Shown piece by piece: positions 32,536-40,112 of a DNA stretch of 41,173 bases. The translations under genes and the position numbers were made by a program. The notes beneath the pieces are model-generated. The model saw only the letters and a list, made by a program, of their open reading frames with translations. It was not told the origin of the DNA and made no database searches. Source of the stretch: Clostridiales bacterium (GTDB taxonomy: Bacteria; Bacillota; Clostridia; Oscillospirales; CAG-272); the NCBI GenBank assembly GCA_016288155.1, contig JAEEYP010000086.1, positions 1-41,173 of the forward strand. Direction: 5' to 3'. How positions within the stretch are numbered: the first letter of the stretch is position 1; every line of letters begins with the position of its first letter.

Positions 32536-35463
32536 TTATTCTCCTTTCGCGAACGTGATCTGAACGTGATAGACGTCGTTGTCCGTCGCGTAGACGAGGC
32601 AGTCGACCGTACCGTCCTGCACGGAGCCGCCGCGCGGTCCGCTGATGCTGAACGATTCCGCCGTGATCTCACCGAGGTCATACGCCGCGGTGTGCGCCCA
32701 GCCGTTCTCCGTCTCAAAGTACACGTCGATCTTCGCGCCCGCTTCGCCGATATTGCACACGAGCAGGTATACCGTCCCGTCCGCCGTCTGCGCCATGCGG
32801 ACGGACGAATCCTTCGTCAAGCCCTCGATCCCGAGCTCCTCGCACGAAACGAGCGCCGTTCCGTCGTAGACGGCGTGCATATGCTTCAGCGTGTCGGCAA
32901 TGAGCGCCGCGTTGCCGGGACGGTCCGTATCGTCGAAATCGAAGCGATACACCGTGTAGAACACGTGCAGTTTTCCGTCCGCGTCGAGGTACGCGTCGCC
33001 GCAGTTCGCCGCGTCGACGACGGACCAGATCCCGTCGCTGCCTTCGGCGTCGTACGGCGGCTCGATCTCGACGCATTTCACCTCCGTATCGCTTTCAAGA
33101 TCGGGGATACAGAAGAGCATGAGCGAATCGTTGATCGCGAAGGTGTGCCCGCCGAATTGCAGATTTTCCGGGAGCGGCGCGCGGTACGTCTGTCCGACGA
33201 GGACCATGTGTCCCTGATCGGTGCCGTCGCGCTTCAATTCTCCGTCCGGCGTCAGATAGAAGGTGGCGACGCCCGTCTGCCCGACGGTCCGCGTACCGAC
33301 GATGTACGCGCCGCGTTTGCCGTCCGAGAGCGTATAGAGACCTGTGTACCCGGCGTTCAGCTCGCGGTCGAAGGTATAGACCTTTTGGCTGTTCTTGTCC
33401 AGGAACCTGCCGTTCGCTTCAAAACCATAGCCGGTCAGGGTGAACGGCGCCGTCCGCATGCCGAAGAGCGCGTAAGACTTTCCCGTTTCCGGGACGGTGA
33501 CGATATCCGTCTGCTGGCGGCCCGAGAACTTTTGCTTCTCGATCTGGTATTCCTTCACCTCGTCCGTCGCCGGATCGATGGCGTACGCCGTGTACCCTTC
33601 CGGCAGGATGACCCAGATCTTGCCGTCCGGCATCTCGCGCATGTTCAGATAGCGGTCCTGCATCAGCGATTTGTACTCGCCGGAGAAGAGGACGGTCGCC
33701 TGTCCGTCGGCGCCGATCTTGACGATATGGAACTGTTCTTTTTTGCCGTCCTCGCGCTCGATGAGATCGAGCCCGCCGAAGACGAAGTTGTAGGTGAACG
33801 CCGCGTATGCCGCGCCGGAGGTGTGAACGATCTTCGTCGTGTGCGAGGAGCTGTACGCGCGGCGGTCGATCTTGTCGTCGACGATGAGATCGTAGCCGGC
33901 GAGCACGTCCGTTACCTTCGTCATGCCGTAATCCTTGAGTGAGATCTCGAAGGTGTACACAGTGCGCAGCGGACTATAGCTGTGCAGAAAACAGCTCACG
34001 ACGTCGTCCTGCGCGGAGCCGTCGCGCTTCGCGCTCATGGAGAACGAGGTCGTGCCGTCGAGGTCCACCGTCAGGATCTTCTCGAGCTTCCACGTCTTGC
34101 CGAGCGGATCCTCCGCGCGGTAGATCTCGACGTTGTCCCGGCTTGCGGACTGCTTGAACGCGAGCATGAAGAGCGTTCCGTCCGTCCGCTGCATCAGGAG
34201 CGGCTTATACCCCTGATAGCCGGAATAGGACGGCTCCGCAAATTCCAGCTTTTCGTTGTAAATGCACTCCATGCCTTTATAGATCGCATGGCGATACTCG
34301 CTGACGGGGACGAAATCGGTATTGCTGCCGGTCAGATCACCCAGAGACCACAGGTAGGTCACGTGAAGATATCCGTCGGCGTCCATGAAGGCGCCGCCCT
34401 GATGGCCGTTGGAAACCGACGACCAGATCCCCTTGTGACCGAGCTCACTGTATTCATAGGGACCGTGGATCACCGTATGCGTCACGTTCTCGGAGGAGGT
34501 CAGATCCGGGATATGGAACAGGCGCAGCTCGTCCCACAAATAGGAGGCGCCACCCGTCTCCCAAAGCTCCTCCTCCAGCTCCGCGGCATCGTCGCGCTCG
34601 CCGACGATATAGGCGCCGCCGTTCCCGTCCGGGAACGGGAAGAGATATTCGAAGCGGCGGATGCCTTCAATGACGACGTACTGACTGTCGTATTCCCACT
34701 CCTTCGTCTCCATGTCGAAGGTGAACCACTCGAGCATCCAGTTCCCGGTATAGGCGCCGCCGCCGTAAAAGGCGTAGATCTTCCGGTTTTCGAAATCGAA
34801 CATGATGTTCGTATACCCGGGCAGCTCGTATCCTTCGACCTCGCCCTTCTTGTCGACCGTTACCTTGCCGTACAGACCGTCGACGATATGAAATTCCGCC
34901 GGGGCGGAGTAGCGCGTCACGGCGTCCGTCTCGTGATCGATCACGTACACGTCGAGCGTCGCGGCGCAGCCGAGCGCGACGATCACGTCGCCGTTCGTGT
35001 CCTGTCCGATGTTCGGCAGCGTCTCGTTGTGCTCCAGCAGGTAATCGCCGGCGTAGACGAGCGTGTTGTTCCCATCGTTGTCCGTTTTCGTCACGACGAA
35101 TTTCGCCGCCCAGTTCTCGCGGCCGAAGTACGTGACGAAGGTCGCGTAGGTCCCGCGCTCCGTATGGACGACGCGCATCTGCTGGCCGCCGTGGTACGCC
35201 GGGTACGGGCTGGCGCGGTTGATGTTTGTCCGCATGCCGTTCGCCGCGAGGATGCTCTCGATCTCGGAGACGGAGATCTCATGACCGGACGGGACGAGCG
35301 TCGGCGCGGGCGGCTCCGTTTCCGGCGCGTCCGTCGCGGGTGCGTCTGTCTCCGGAGCGGAGGTATCCGCCGGGGACGGCTCATTTCCGGAGCAGGCGGT
35401 GAGCGCGGCGGGAAGCGCCAGCGCAAAGACGGCGGTCAGGATGAGCGTGAGGATCCGTTTCAT
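32536..35463 (-). CDS. Large lipoprotein with two homologous propeller-like halves
   Basis: 975 aa. Signal peptide MKRILTLILTAVFALALPAA with lipobox LTAC (C24), then a 35-residue Ala/Pro/Thr/Glu linker. The rest is two related halves, each with the order sugar- or surface-type beta blades, an xDGxIWSV/GIWSS block, a DADGxLHV block and a final SFSxSxxRxGSxQDxxV block (YLHVTYLWSLGD and SFSMSAKRDGSAQDDVV in half one, KLHVFYTVYRFD and SFSISGPRGGSVQDGTV in half two). It likely captures or presents a glycan at the cell surface. I know no named family for it. Start ATG 35463 is set by GGAG nine bases upstream and the signal peptide. First gene of the operon, transcribed from 35539-35567. Confidence 0.8.
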   Translation of the reverse strand: MKRILTLILTAVFALALPAALTACSGNEPSPADTSAPETDAPATDAPETEPPAPTLVPSGHEISVSEIESILAANGMRTNINRASPYPAYHGGQQMRVVHTERGTYATFVTYFGRENWAAKFVVTKTDNDGNNTLVYAGDYLLEHNETLPNIGQDTNGDVIVALGCAATLDVYVIDHETDAVTRYSAPAEFHIVDGLYGKVTVDKKGEVEGYELPGYTNIMFDFENRKIYAFYGGGAYTGNWMLEWFTFDMETKEWEYDSQYVVIEGIRRFEYLFPFPDGNGGAYIVGERDDAAELEEELWETGGASYLWDELRLFHIPDLTSSENVTHTVIHGPYEYSELGHKGIWSSVSNGHQGGAFMDADGYLHVTYLWSLGDLTGSNTDFVPVSEYRHAIYKGMECIYNEKLEFAEPSYSGYQGYKPLLMQRTDGTLFMLAFKQSASRDNVEIYRAEDPLGKTWKLEKILTVDLDGTTSFSMSAKRDGSAQDDVVSCFLHSYSPLRTVYTFEISLKDYGMTKVTDVLAGYDLIVDDKIDRRAYSSSHTTKIVHTSGAAYAAFTYNFVFGGLDLIEREDGKKEQFHIVKIGADGQATVLFSGEYKSLMQDRYLNMREMPDGKIWVILPEGYTAYAIDPATDEVKEYQIEKQKFSGRQQTDIVTVPETGKSYALFGMRTAPFTLTGYGFEANGRFLDKNSQKVYTFDRELNAGYTGLYTLSDGKRGAYIVGTRTVGQTGVATFYLTPDGELKRDGTDQGHMVLVGQTYRAPLPENLQFGGHTFAINDSLMLFCIPDLESDTEVKCVEIEPPYDAEGSDGIWSVVDAANCGDAYLDADGKLHVFYTVYRFDFDDTDRPGNAALIADTLKHMHAVYDGTALVSCEELGIEGLTKDSSVRMAQTADGTVYLLVCNIGEAGAKIDVYFETENGWAHTAAYDLGEITAESFSISGPRGGSVQDGTVDCLVYATDNDVYHVQITFAKGE

Positions 35464-35538
35464 GGTTGGTTTCTCCATATCTGCAAGATTCCTTCCGGAC
35501 GTCGGACGGGCAGATCGACCCGGTCTGCGGATACTCAT

Positions 35539-35567
35539 ATTATACATGGTGCGCCGTCCGAAGTCAA
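35539..35567 (-). promoter_or_regulatory. Promoter of the lipoprotein-glycosidase operon
   Basis: Minus strand TTGACT (35562-35567), 17-bp spacer, TATAAT (35539-35544). It is back to back with the plus-strand promoter at 35630-35658. Confidence 0.8.
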
Positions 35568-35629
35568 GCGTCCGACCGCCCGAAAAGAGGCGGCGAACCA
35601 TTTTTTGCGCATAAGCGGCGGATCCGCTC

Positions 35630-35658
35630 TTGATTGCGGCGGGATTTCGTGTTACAAT
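35630..35658 (+). promoter_or_regulatory. Promoter of the GH36-like gene
   Basis: TTGATT (35630-35635), 17-bp spacer, TACAAT (35653-35658). Only 62 bp separate the two divergent -35 boxes, a layout that allows one regulator to control both. Confidence 0.75.
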
Positions 35659-35708
35659 GTACGCAGCACCGAAAATACATCACTATCATGAAAGCGGAGG
35701 GATCCTGC

Positions 35709-37340
35709 ATGACGACAGACAAGCTTCTCACCGTCGACGCCGAGCTGCATTCCTTTACGGTACGCGCCTGGGGCGAGACGTGGTTCACCTGTCCCATCGA
35801 AAGCGCCGTGGACAGAGACGGCGAGAAAGACACCGACGAAGACCACTGCGCCGTATTCGCGATGCGGCAGGAGAAGACGGAGACCGGTACGCGCACCGTC
35901 TGGCACACGCGCTCCAATCTCTGGGAGGACAAGGAGTACGTCCTTGAGACGGCGGACACGTGGGCGCGTTTCTACGTCCGCGTCTTCGGCTCCGGCTCCG
36001 TCGACGCGCTGCGCTTCTTCATCCACGGCGTGCGCCACGAGGCGTCCGATTATATGATGGCGATCGCGGATCACGCGGACTATACGCGCAGCATGCGCTT
36101 CGTCACGCGCCCCGGCGCCATCGAGCTCGGCTATTACGGACCGCCGCCGTACTGCTATCCGTTCCGTATGGAGGATTGCGAGGGGTGGGTCGGCGTCGGC
36201 CTCGCCGCCAGGGAAGGGCAGTACAATTTCCATCAGTTTTTGTACCAGCCGCGGTATAACGCCTTCTGCTTCGAGGTGCCGCTCAACGGGCAGACGTCCG
36301 TGCGCGGCGAATGGGAGAGCCAGAGCCTTCTGTTCCTCCCCGGCACGGACGGCTTCGACGTGGTGCGGCGCTACAGTCAGTGGCATTACGACGCCGGCTG
36401 GTGCCGCACAGCGGATCATTCAAACGATCCGGCGTGGTGGAAGGGCCCGATCTTCTGCGGATGGAGCGAGCAGGGGAACATCGCGGCGAAGACCGGCGGC
36501 TCGATGAAGGGCATGGCGAATCAGGAAAGCTACGAATGGATGAGCACCAAGCTCGACGAGTACGACCTCCATCCGAGCATGATCATGATCGACGACAAGT
36601 GGCAGGGGGAGTACGGCACCAGCCTGCCGGATCCGAAGAAGTGGCCGGATATGCGCGCTTTCACGGACGCCGAGCACAAAAAGGGGCGCCGCGTCGTCCT
36701 TTGGTTCCGTTCCTGGTATCCGGAGGGGCTCCCCGAGGAGGAATGCATCGAATATCTGTGCACCGCGTGCGGCTCGGACCCGACGAGCCGGCAGTATCAG
36801 GCGCGGATGCGCGAGATCATGCATACGCTTCTGTCGGACGACGAGGGCTGCTGCAACTGCGACGGCTTCAAGATCGATTTTTCCAACTGCATGCCGCTCG
36901 GCAAGTACGTCCGGCCGCACGAGCCGGTCTACGGCGTCGAGCTGCTCAAACGGTATCTCTTGCTGCTCCGTGAGAGCGCCAAGGCGGTCAAGCCCGACGC
37001 GCTCATCAACTGCTCCGTCTGCCATCCGTATTTCGCCGAGATCGCCGATCAGATCCGGCTGCACGATTACGTCATGAGCCTGCGCTCCGCGCCGGAGATC
37101 ATGGGATACCGCGCGAAGCTCGCCCGTGCGGTGTACGGGGACATCCTCATCGACACGGACGGCGCGGGCGGCGGTACCCGCCGCGATTTCCGCCGCTTCC
37201 TTGCCGCGCAGCCGAAGCTCGGCATCCCGACTCTGTATTTCCTAACAGGCACAGGCTGCTTTACCTTCAATGAGGAGGATATCGACCTGATCCGGGAATG
37301 CTGGAAGAGTTACGCGGAGAAGATCGCGGCAGAGAGCTGA
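35709..37340 (+). CDS. TIM-barrel glycosidase of the alpha-galactosidase clan (GH36/GH31-like)
   Basis: 543 aa. N-terminal beta-sandwich (about residues 1-230), then a TIM barrel with the substrate-binding block MIMIDDKWQGEYG (291-303) and the likely nucleophile in DGFKIDF (D390), as in clan GH-D alpha-galactosidases and related families. A cysteine-rich stretch around it (C381, C382, C384, C394) is unusual and may bind a metal or form disulfides. The general acid is not clear. No signal peptide, so intracellular. Start ATG 35709 behind GGAGGG; a second upstream ATG exists but lacks a site. Divergent from the lipoprotein operon and followed by a GC-rich terminator. Confidence 0.8.
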   Translation: MTTDKLLTVDAELHSFTVRAWGETWFTCPIESAVDRDGEKDTDEDHCAVFAMRQEKTETGTRTVWHTRSNLWEDKEYVLETADTWARFYVRVFGSGSVDALRFFIHGVRHEASDYMMAIADHADYTRSMRFVTRPGAIELGYYGPPPYCYPFRMEDCEGWVGVGLAAREGQYNFHQFLYQPRYNAFCFEVPLNGQTSVRGEWESQSLLFLPGTDGFDVVRRYSQWHYDAGWCRTADHSNDPAWWKGPIFCGWSEQGNIAAKTGGSMKGMANQESYEWMSTKLDEYDLHPSMIMIDDKWQGEYGTSLPDPKKWPDMRAFTDAEHKKGRRVVLWFRSWYPEGLPEEECIEYLCTACGSDPTSRQYQARMREIMHTLLSDDEGCCNCDGFKIDFSNCMPLGKYVRPHEPVYGVELLKRYLLLLRESAKAVKPDALINCSVCHPYFAEIADQIRLHDYVMSLRSAPEIMGYRAKLARAVYGDILIDTDGAGGGTRRDFRRFLAAQPKLGIPTLYFLTGTGCFTFNEEDIDLIRECWKSYAEKIAAES

Positions 37341-37378
37341 TCCGCCGCGGAGAAGAACGTACGCAGAATCATTATCGC

Positions 37379-37409
37379 ACGCGCCCGCCGAACGGCGGGC
37401 GCGTCGGTT
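37379..37409 (+). terminator. Terminator of the GH36-like gene
   Basis: Perfect 12-bp GC-rich stem (37379-37390 with 37393-37404) with a 2-nt loop and a short TTTT at 37407 onwards. Confidence 0.65.
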
Positions 37410-37478
37410 TTGCGAGGCGGCGGCGCGGCATTGTCGGCGGCTGTGGATGATTCATGCACGGAGCGAAAAATATACCAT

Positions 37479-37507
37479 TCATAAACGCGGAATGTGTGTC
37501 GATACTA
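37479..37507 (+). promoter_or_regulatory. Candidate sigma-G-type (forespore) promoter
   Basis: TCATA (37479-37483), 17-bp spacer, GATACTA (37501-37507), close to the forespore consensus GHATR and CATNNTA. It precedes the spore-protein gene, which is usually sigma-G dependent, and no good sigma-A pair is present. Confidence 0.5.
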
Positions 37508-37515
37508 ATGCCAGA

Positions 37516-37592
37516 GCACGCACAAGCGTGCCGCTGCGGAATCCGGACGTCATGCCGCGCAGACGACCGCGTCCGAAGCGCCGTCTGCGCGG
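37516..37592 (+). promoter_or_regulatory. Structured leader of the spore-protein mRNA
   Basis: Two perfect hairpins follow the predicted start of transcription: GCACGC/GCGTGC (37516-37531) and a 10-bp stem CCGCGCAGAC/GTCTGCGCGG (37555-37592). The first lies at the very 5' end, which could protect the mRNA from degradation. Confidence 0.45.
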
Positions 37593-37629
37593 GCTCGATA
37601 AAATAGATAGCAAAACAGGAGAACAAAAC

Positions 37630-37827
37630 ATGGCAAGCAACAAGACGCTCGTTCCGGAAGCGAAGAACGCTCTCGAGCAGTTCAAGATGGAAGCTGCCGG
37701 CGAAGTCGGCGTCACCCTGAATCAGGGCGACAACGGCAACCTGACCTCCCGTCAGGCCGGTTCCATCGGCGGTCAGATGGTCAAGAAGATGATCGAGAAG
37801 TACGAGAACGAGATGAAGACGAAGTAA
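37630..37827 (+). CDS. Alpha/beta-type small acid-soluble spore protein
   Basis: 65 aa DNA-binding spore protein that coats and protects chromosomal DNA in dormant spores. KMEAAGEVGV corresponds to the germination-protease cleavage region, and NLTSRQAGSIGGQMVKKMI to the conserved C-terminal DNA-binding helix. Length is typical (60-75). Ribosome site CAGGAG upstream of ATG 37630. Codon use is more restricted than in neighbours (AAG, GGC, CTC), as expected of a highly expressed gene. It is the best evidence that the organism forms endospores. Monocistronic, with its own promoter and terminator. Confidence 0.96.
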   Translation: MASNKTLVPEAKNALEQFKMEAAGEVGVTLNQGDNGNLTSRQAGSIGGQMVKKMIEKYENEMKTK

Positions 37828-37842
37828 TCTCTTCCCAGGCGG

Positions 37843-37869
37843 GAAAGAGGCGGGAGACCGCCTCTTTTC
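37843..37869 (+). terminator. Terminator of the spore-protein gene
   Basis: Stem GAAAGAGGCGG / CCGCCTCTTTTC with a GAGA loop (one bulged base), 16 bp after the stop codon, followed by T-rich sequence. Confidence 0.8.
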
Positions 37870-37923
37870 CGTGTCCGCCCGCACGGGCGGGGGCGGAAAA
37901 GGACGCGCAATGCGGAAAAGCAC

Positions 37924-37952
37924 TTGACCGGCTTTCCTTTATCGGTTATAAT
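37924..37952 (+). promoter_or_regulatory. Promoter of the UDP-GlcNAc epimerase gene
   Basis: TTGACC (37924-37929), 17-bp spacer, TATAAT (37947-37952), 51 nt before the start codon. Confidence 0.8.
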
Positions 37953-38003
37953 ATGAGTAGTGGAAAGTCGGAAGGCGCCGTCGGGCGCCGGGGAGGAGAA
38001 TCC

Positions 38004-39125
38004 GTGAAAAAAGTGATGCTGGTCTTCGGCACAAGGCCGGAGGCGATCAAGATGTGTCCGCTCGTTCATGAGCTGAAACGCCGGAGGGGACTTGAGACCG
38101 TCGTCTGCGTGACGGGGCAGCACCGACAGATGCTCGATCAGGTCCTGGAGCGATTCGGTGTCGTGCCGGACTACGATCTTGCCATCATGAAGGAAAAGCA
38201 GACGCTGTTCGATATCACGACGGCGATCTTGACGAAGCTGCAGCCCGTGCTCGATGAGGCGAAGCCGGACGTGGTGCTCGTCCACGGCGACACGAGCAGC
38301 GCCTTCTCGGCGGCGCTGGCGTGTTTTTACAGGCAGATCCCGGTCGGACACGTCGAGGCGGGACTGCGCACGTACAACGTCGATTCTCCCTATCCGGAGG
38401 AATTCAACCGGCAGGCGGTCGGCATCATCAGCCGCTACAACTTCGCGCCGACGCAGCTCGCCGCCGATCATCTGCTCCGCGAGGGAAAGAGCCCGCAGAC
38501 GATATTCGTCACCGGCAATACCGTCATCGACGCCATGCGCTGCACGGTGCGCGAGGATTATACGCATCCGGAGCTCGAATGGGCGTCCGGCGGCAAGCTG
38601 ATCCTTTTGACGGCGCACCGCCGGGAGAATCTCGGCGAGCCGATGCGCCATATGTTCCGCGCGATCCGCCGGGTGCTCGACGAGCATCCGGAATGCCGGG
38701 CGATCTATCCGATCCATATGAATCCCGCCGTGCGGCAGGCGGCAGCCGAGGAACTCGGCGACTGCCCGCACATCCATATCATCGAGCCGATCGACGTGTT
38801 CGACTGCCATAATTTCGAGGCGCGTTCCTACCTCTGCCTGACCGATTCCGGCGGGATTCAGGAGGAATGCCCGAATTACGGCGTGCCCGTCCTCGTCATG
38901 CGGGATACGACGGAGCGCCCGGAGGGCGTGACGGCGGGGACCCTCCGTCTCGTCGGCACGGAGGAGGAGTCGATCTACCGAAACTTCCGCGAGCTGCTCG
39001 AAGATCGGGCGGCGTATGAGAAGATGTCCCGCGCGTGCAATCCCTACGGCGACGGACGCGCGTGCGAGCGGATCGCGGACGTATTGGAGCATGGCGACTG
39101 CGAGCGGTGGACGGCGGGGAAGTGA
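38004..39125 (+). CDS. wecB: UDP-N-acetylglucosamine 2-epimerase (non-hydrolysing)
   Basis: 373 aa GT-B fold enzyme that interconverts UDP-GlcNAc and UDP-ManNAc for teichoic acid linkage units, capsule or other surface glycans. Blocks: FGTRPEAIKM at the N-terminus, VHGDTSS, HVEAGLRT, TAHRREN and DSGGIQEE, all as in WecB/MnaA. Start GTG 38004 behind GGAGGAGAA; the longer upstream frame begins at the -10 box. Length is normal. It is followed by nagB after a promoter-like gap, linking amino-sugar synthesis and breakdown genes in location only. Confidence 0.95.
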   Translation: MKKVMLVFGTRPEAIKMCPLVHELKRRRGLETVVCVTGQHRQMLDQVLERFGVVPDYDLAIMKEKQTLFDITTAILTKLQPVLDEAKPDVVLVHGDTSSAFSAALACFYRQIPVGHVEAGLRTYNVDSPYPEEFNRQAVGIISRYNFAPTQLAADHLLREGKSPQTIFVTGNTVIDAMRCTVREDYTHPELEWASGGKLILLTAHRRENLGEPMRHMFRAIRRVLDEHPECRAIYPIHMNPAVRQAAAEELGDCPHIHIIEPIDVFDCHNFEARSYLCLTDSGGIQEECPNYGVPVLVMRDTTERPEGVTAGTLRLVGTEEESIYRNFRELLEDRAAYEKMSRACNPYGDGRACERIADVLEHGDCERWTAGK

Positions 39126-39136
39126 GCTTCCGGAAT

Positions 39137-39186
39137 GCGGAAAATGCGTCCGGTATGTTGCATTTTCCGCCGAACGGTGGTATCAT
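39137..39186 (+). promoter_or_regulatory. nagB promoter with inverted repeat over the -35
   Basis: TTGCAT (39158-39163), 17-bp spacer, TATCAT (39181-39186). An 11-bp perfect inverted repeat GCGGAAAATGC/GCATTTTCCGC (39137-39147 with 39160-39170) overlaps the -35 box, so it could be an operator; as RNA it would be a stem without T-run. Confidence 0.6.
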
Positions 39187-39239
39187 ATAGGCGAATGTTC
39201 CCAACATTACAATACAATGAACAGGAAGTGAAACGGAAA

Positions 39240-40031
39240 ATGAGAGTCGTCATTCAGGAAAACTACGACAAAATGTCACAGTGGGCGGCGAACGTCATCG
39301 CGGCGCGCATCAACGGGCATCGGGGCAAAGGACCGTTCGTCCTCGGTCTGCCCACCGGATCGAGTCCGCTCGGCGTGTACCGGGAACTGATCCGCAAAAA
39401 CAAGGCGGGGGAGGTCTCCTTCGCCGACGTCGTGACCTTCAATATGGACGAGTACCTCGGTCTGCCGCGCGAGCACGATCAGAGCTACTGGCGCTTCATG
39501 CATGAGAATTTCTTCGATCATCTGACCGACATGCGGCCGGAGAACGTACATATCCTGAACGGCATGGCGCCGGATCCGGAGGCGGAGTGCCGGCAGTACG
39601 AGGAGCAGATCGCCGCGCTCGGCGGGATCGATCTCTTCCTCGGCGGGATCGGCGTCGACGGACATCTCGCGTTCAACGAGCCGTACACGAGTCTCACCTC
39701 GCGTACCGGCGTGCGCGTTCTGACGACGGATACGCGGATCGTGAACAGCCGCTTTTTCGGGAACGATCCGGAGAAGGTGCCGGCGAAGGCGCTTTCCGTC
39801 GGGATCGGCACGGTGACGGACGCGAAGGAGGTCCTCATCCTCATCAGCGGTCACAACAAGGCGCGCGCGCTGGCGGCGGTCGTGGAGGGCGGCGTGAGCC
39901 AGAAGTGGACCTGCTCCGCGCTCCAGATGCACAATAACGCGGTCATCGCCTGCGACGAGGACGCCTGCGGCGAGCTGACGGTAGACACGTACAAGTATTT
40001 TCTCGATATCGAGCGCGGCGAGCGTCTGTGA
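39240..40031 (+). CDS. nagB: Glucosamine-6-phosphate deaminase
   Basis: 263 aa. Converts glucosamine-6-phosphate to fructose-6-phosphate and ammonia, the entry of amino sugars into glycolysis. LGLPTGSSPLGVYREL is the phosphate-binding block, TFNMDEYLGL the segment with the proton-transferring aspartate, and GGIGVDGHLAFNEP the catalytic loop with Asp, His and Glu. Length is typical of the short (non-allosteric) class. Start ATG 39240 after CAGGAAGTG; no upstream start has a better site. Possible repressor control through the inverted repeat at 39137-39170. Confidence 0.95.
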   Translation: MRVVIQENYDKMSQWAANVIAARINGHRGKGPFVLGLPTGSSPLGVYRELIRKNKAGEVSFADVVTFNMDEYLGLPREHDQSYWRFMHENFFDHLTDMRPENVHILNGMAPDPEAECRQYEEQIAALGGIDLFLGGIGVDGHLAFNEPYTSLTSRTGVRVLTTDTRIVNSRFFGNDPEKVPAKALSVGIGTVTDAKEVLILISGHNKARALAAVVEGGVSQKWTCSALQMHNNAVIACDEDACGELTVDTYKYFLDIERGERL

Positions 40032-40112
40032 CGCTCCGCTTCCGCATAAAACATTTTCCGGCGGCTGTTCTCACGCGAAGGGACGGCCGCCGGATCCATA
40101 CGGGAGGTCATC

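Noticed and set aside
31345-33942. 865-residue plus-strand open frame opposite the glycan operon
   Set aside because: It is antisense to three genes with clear starts and domains and has no recognisable fold.
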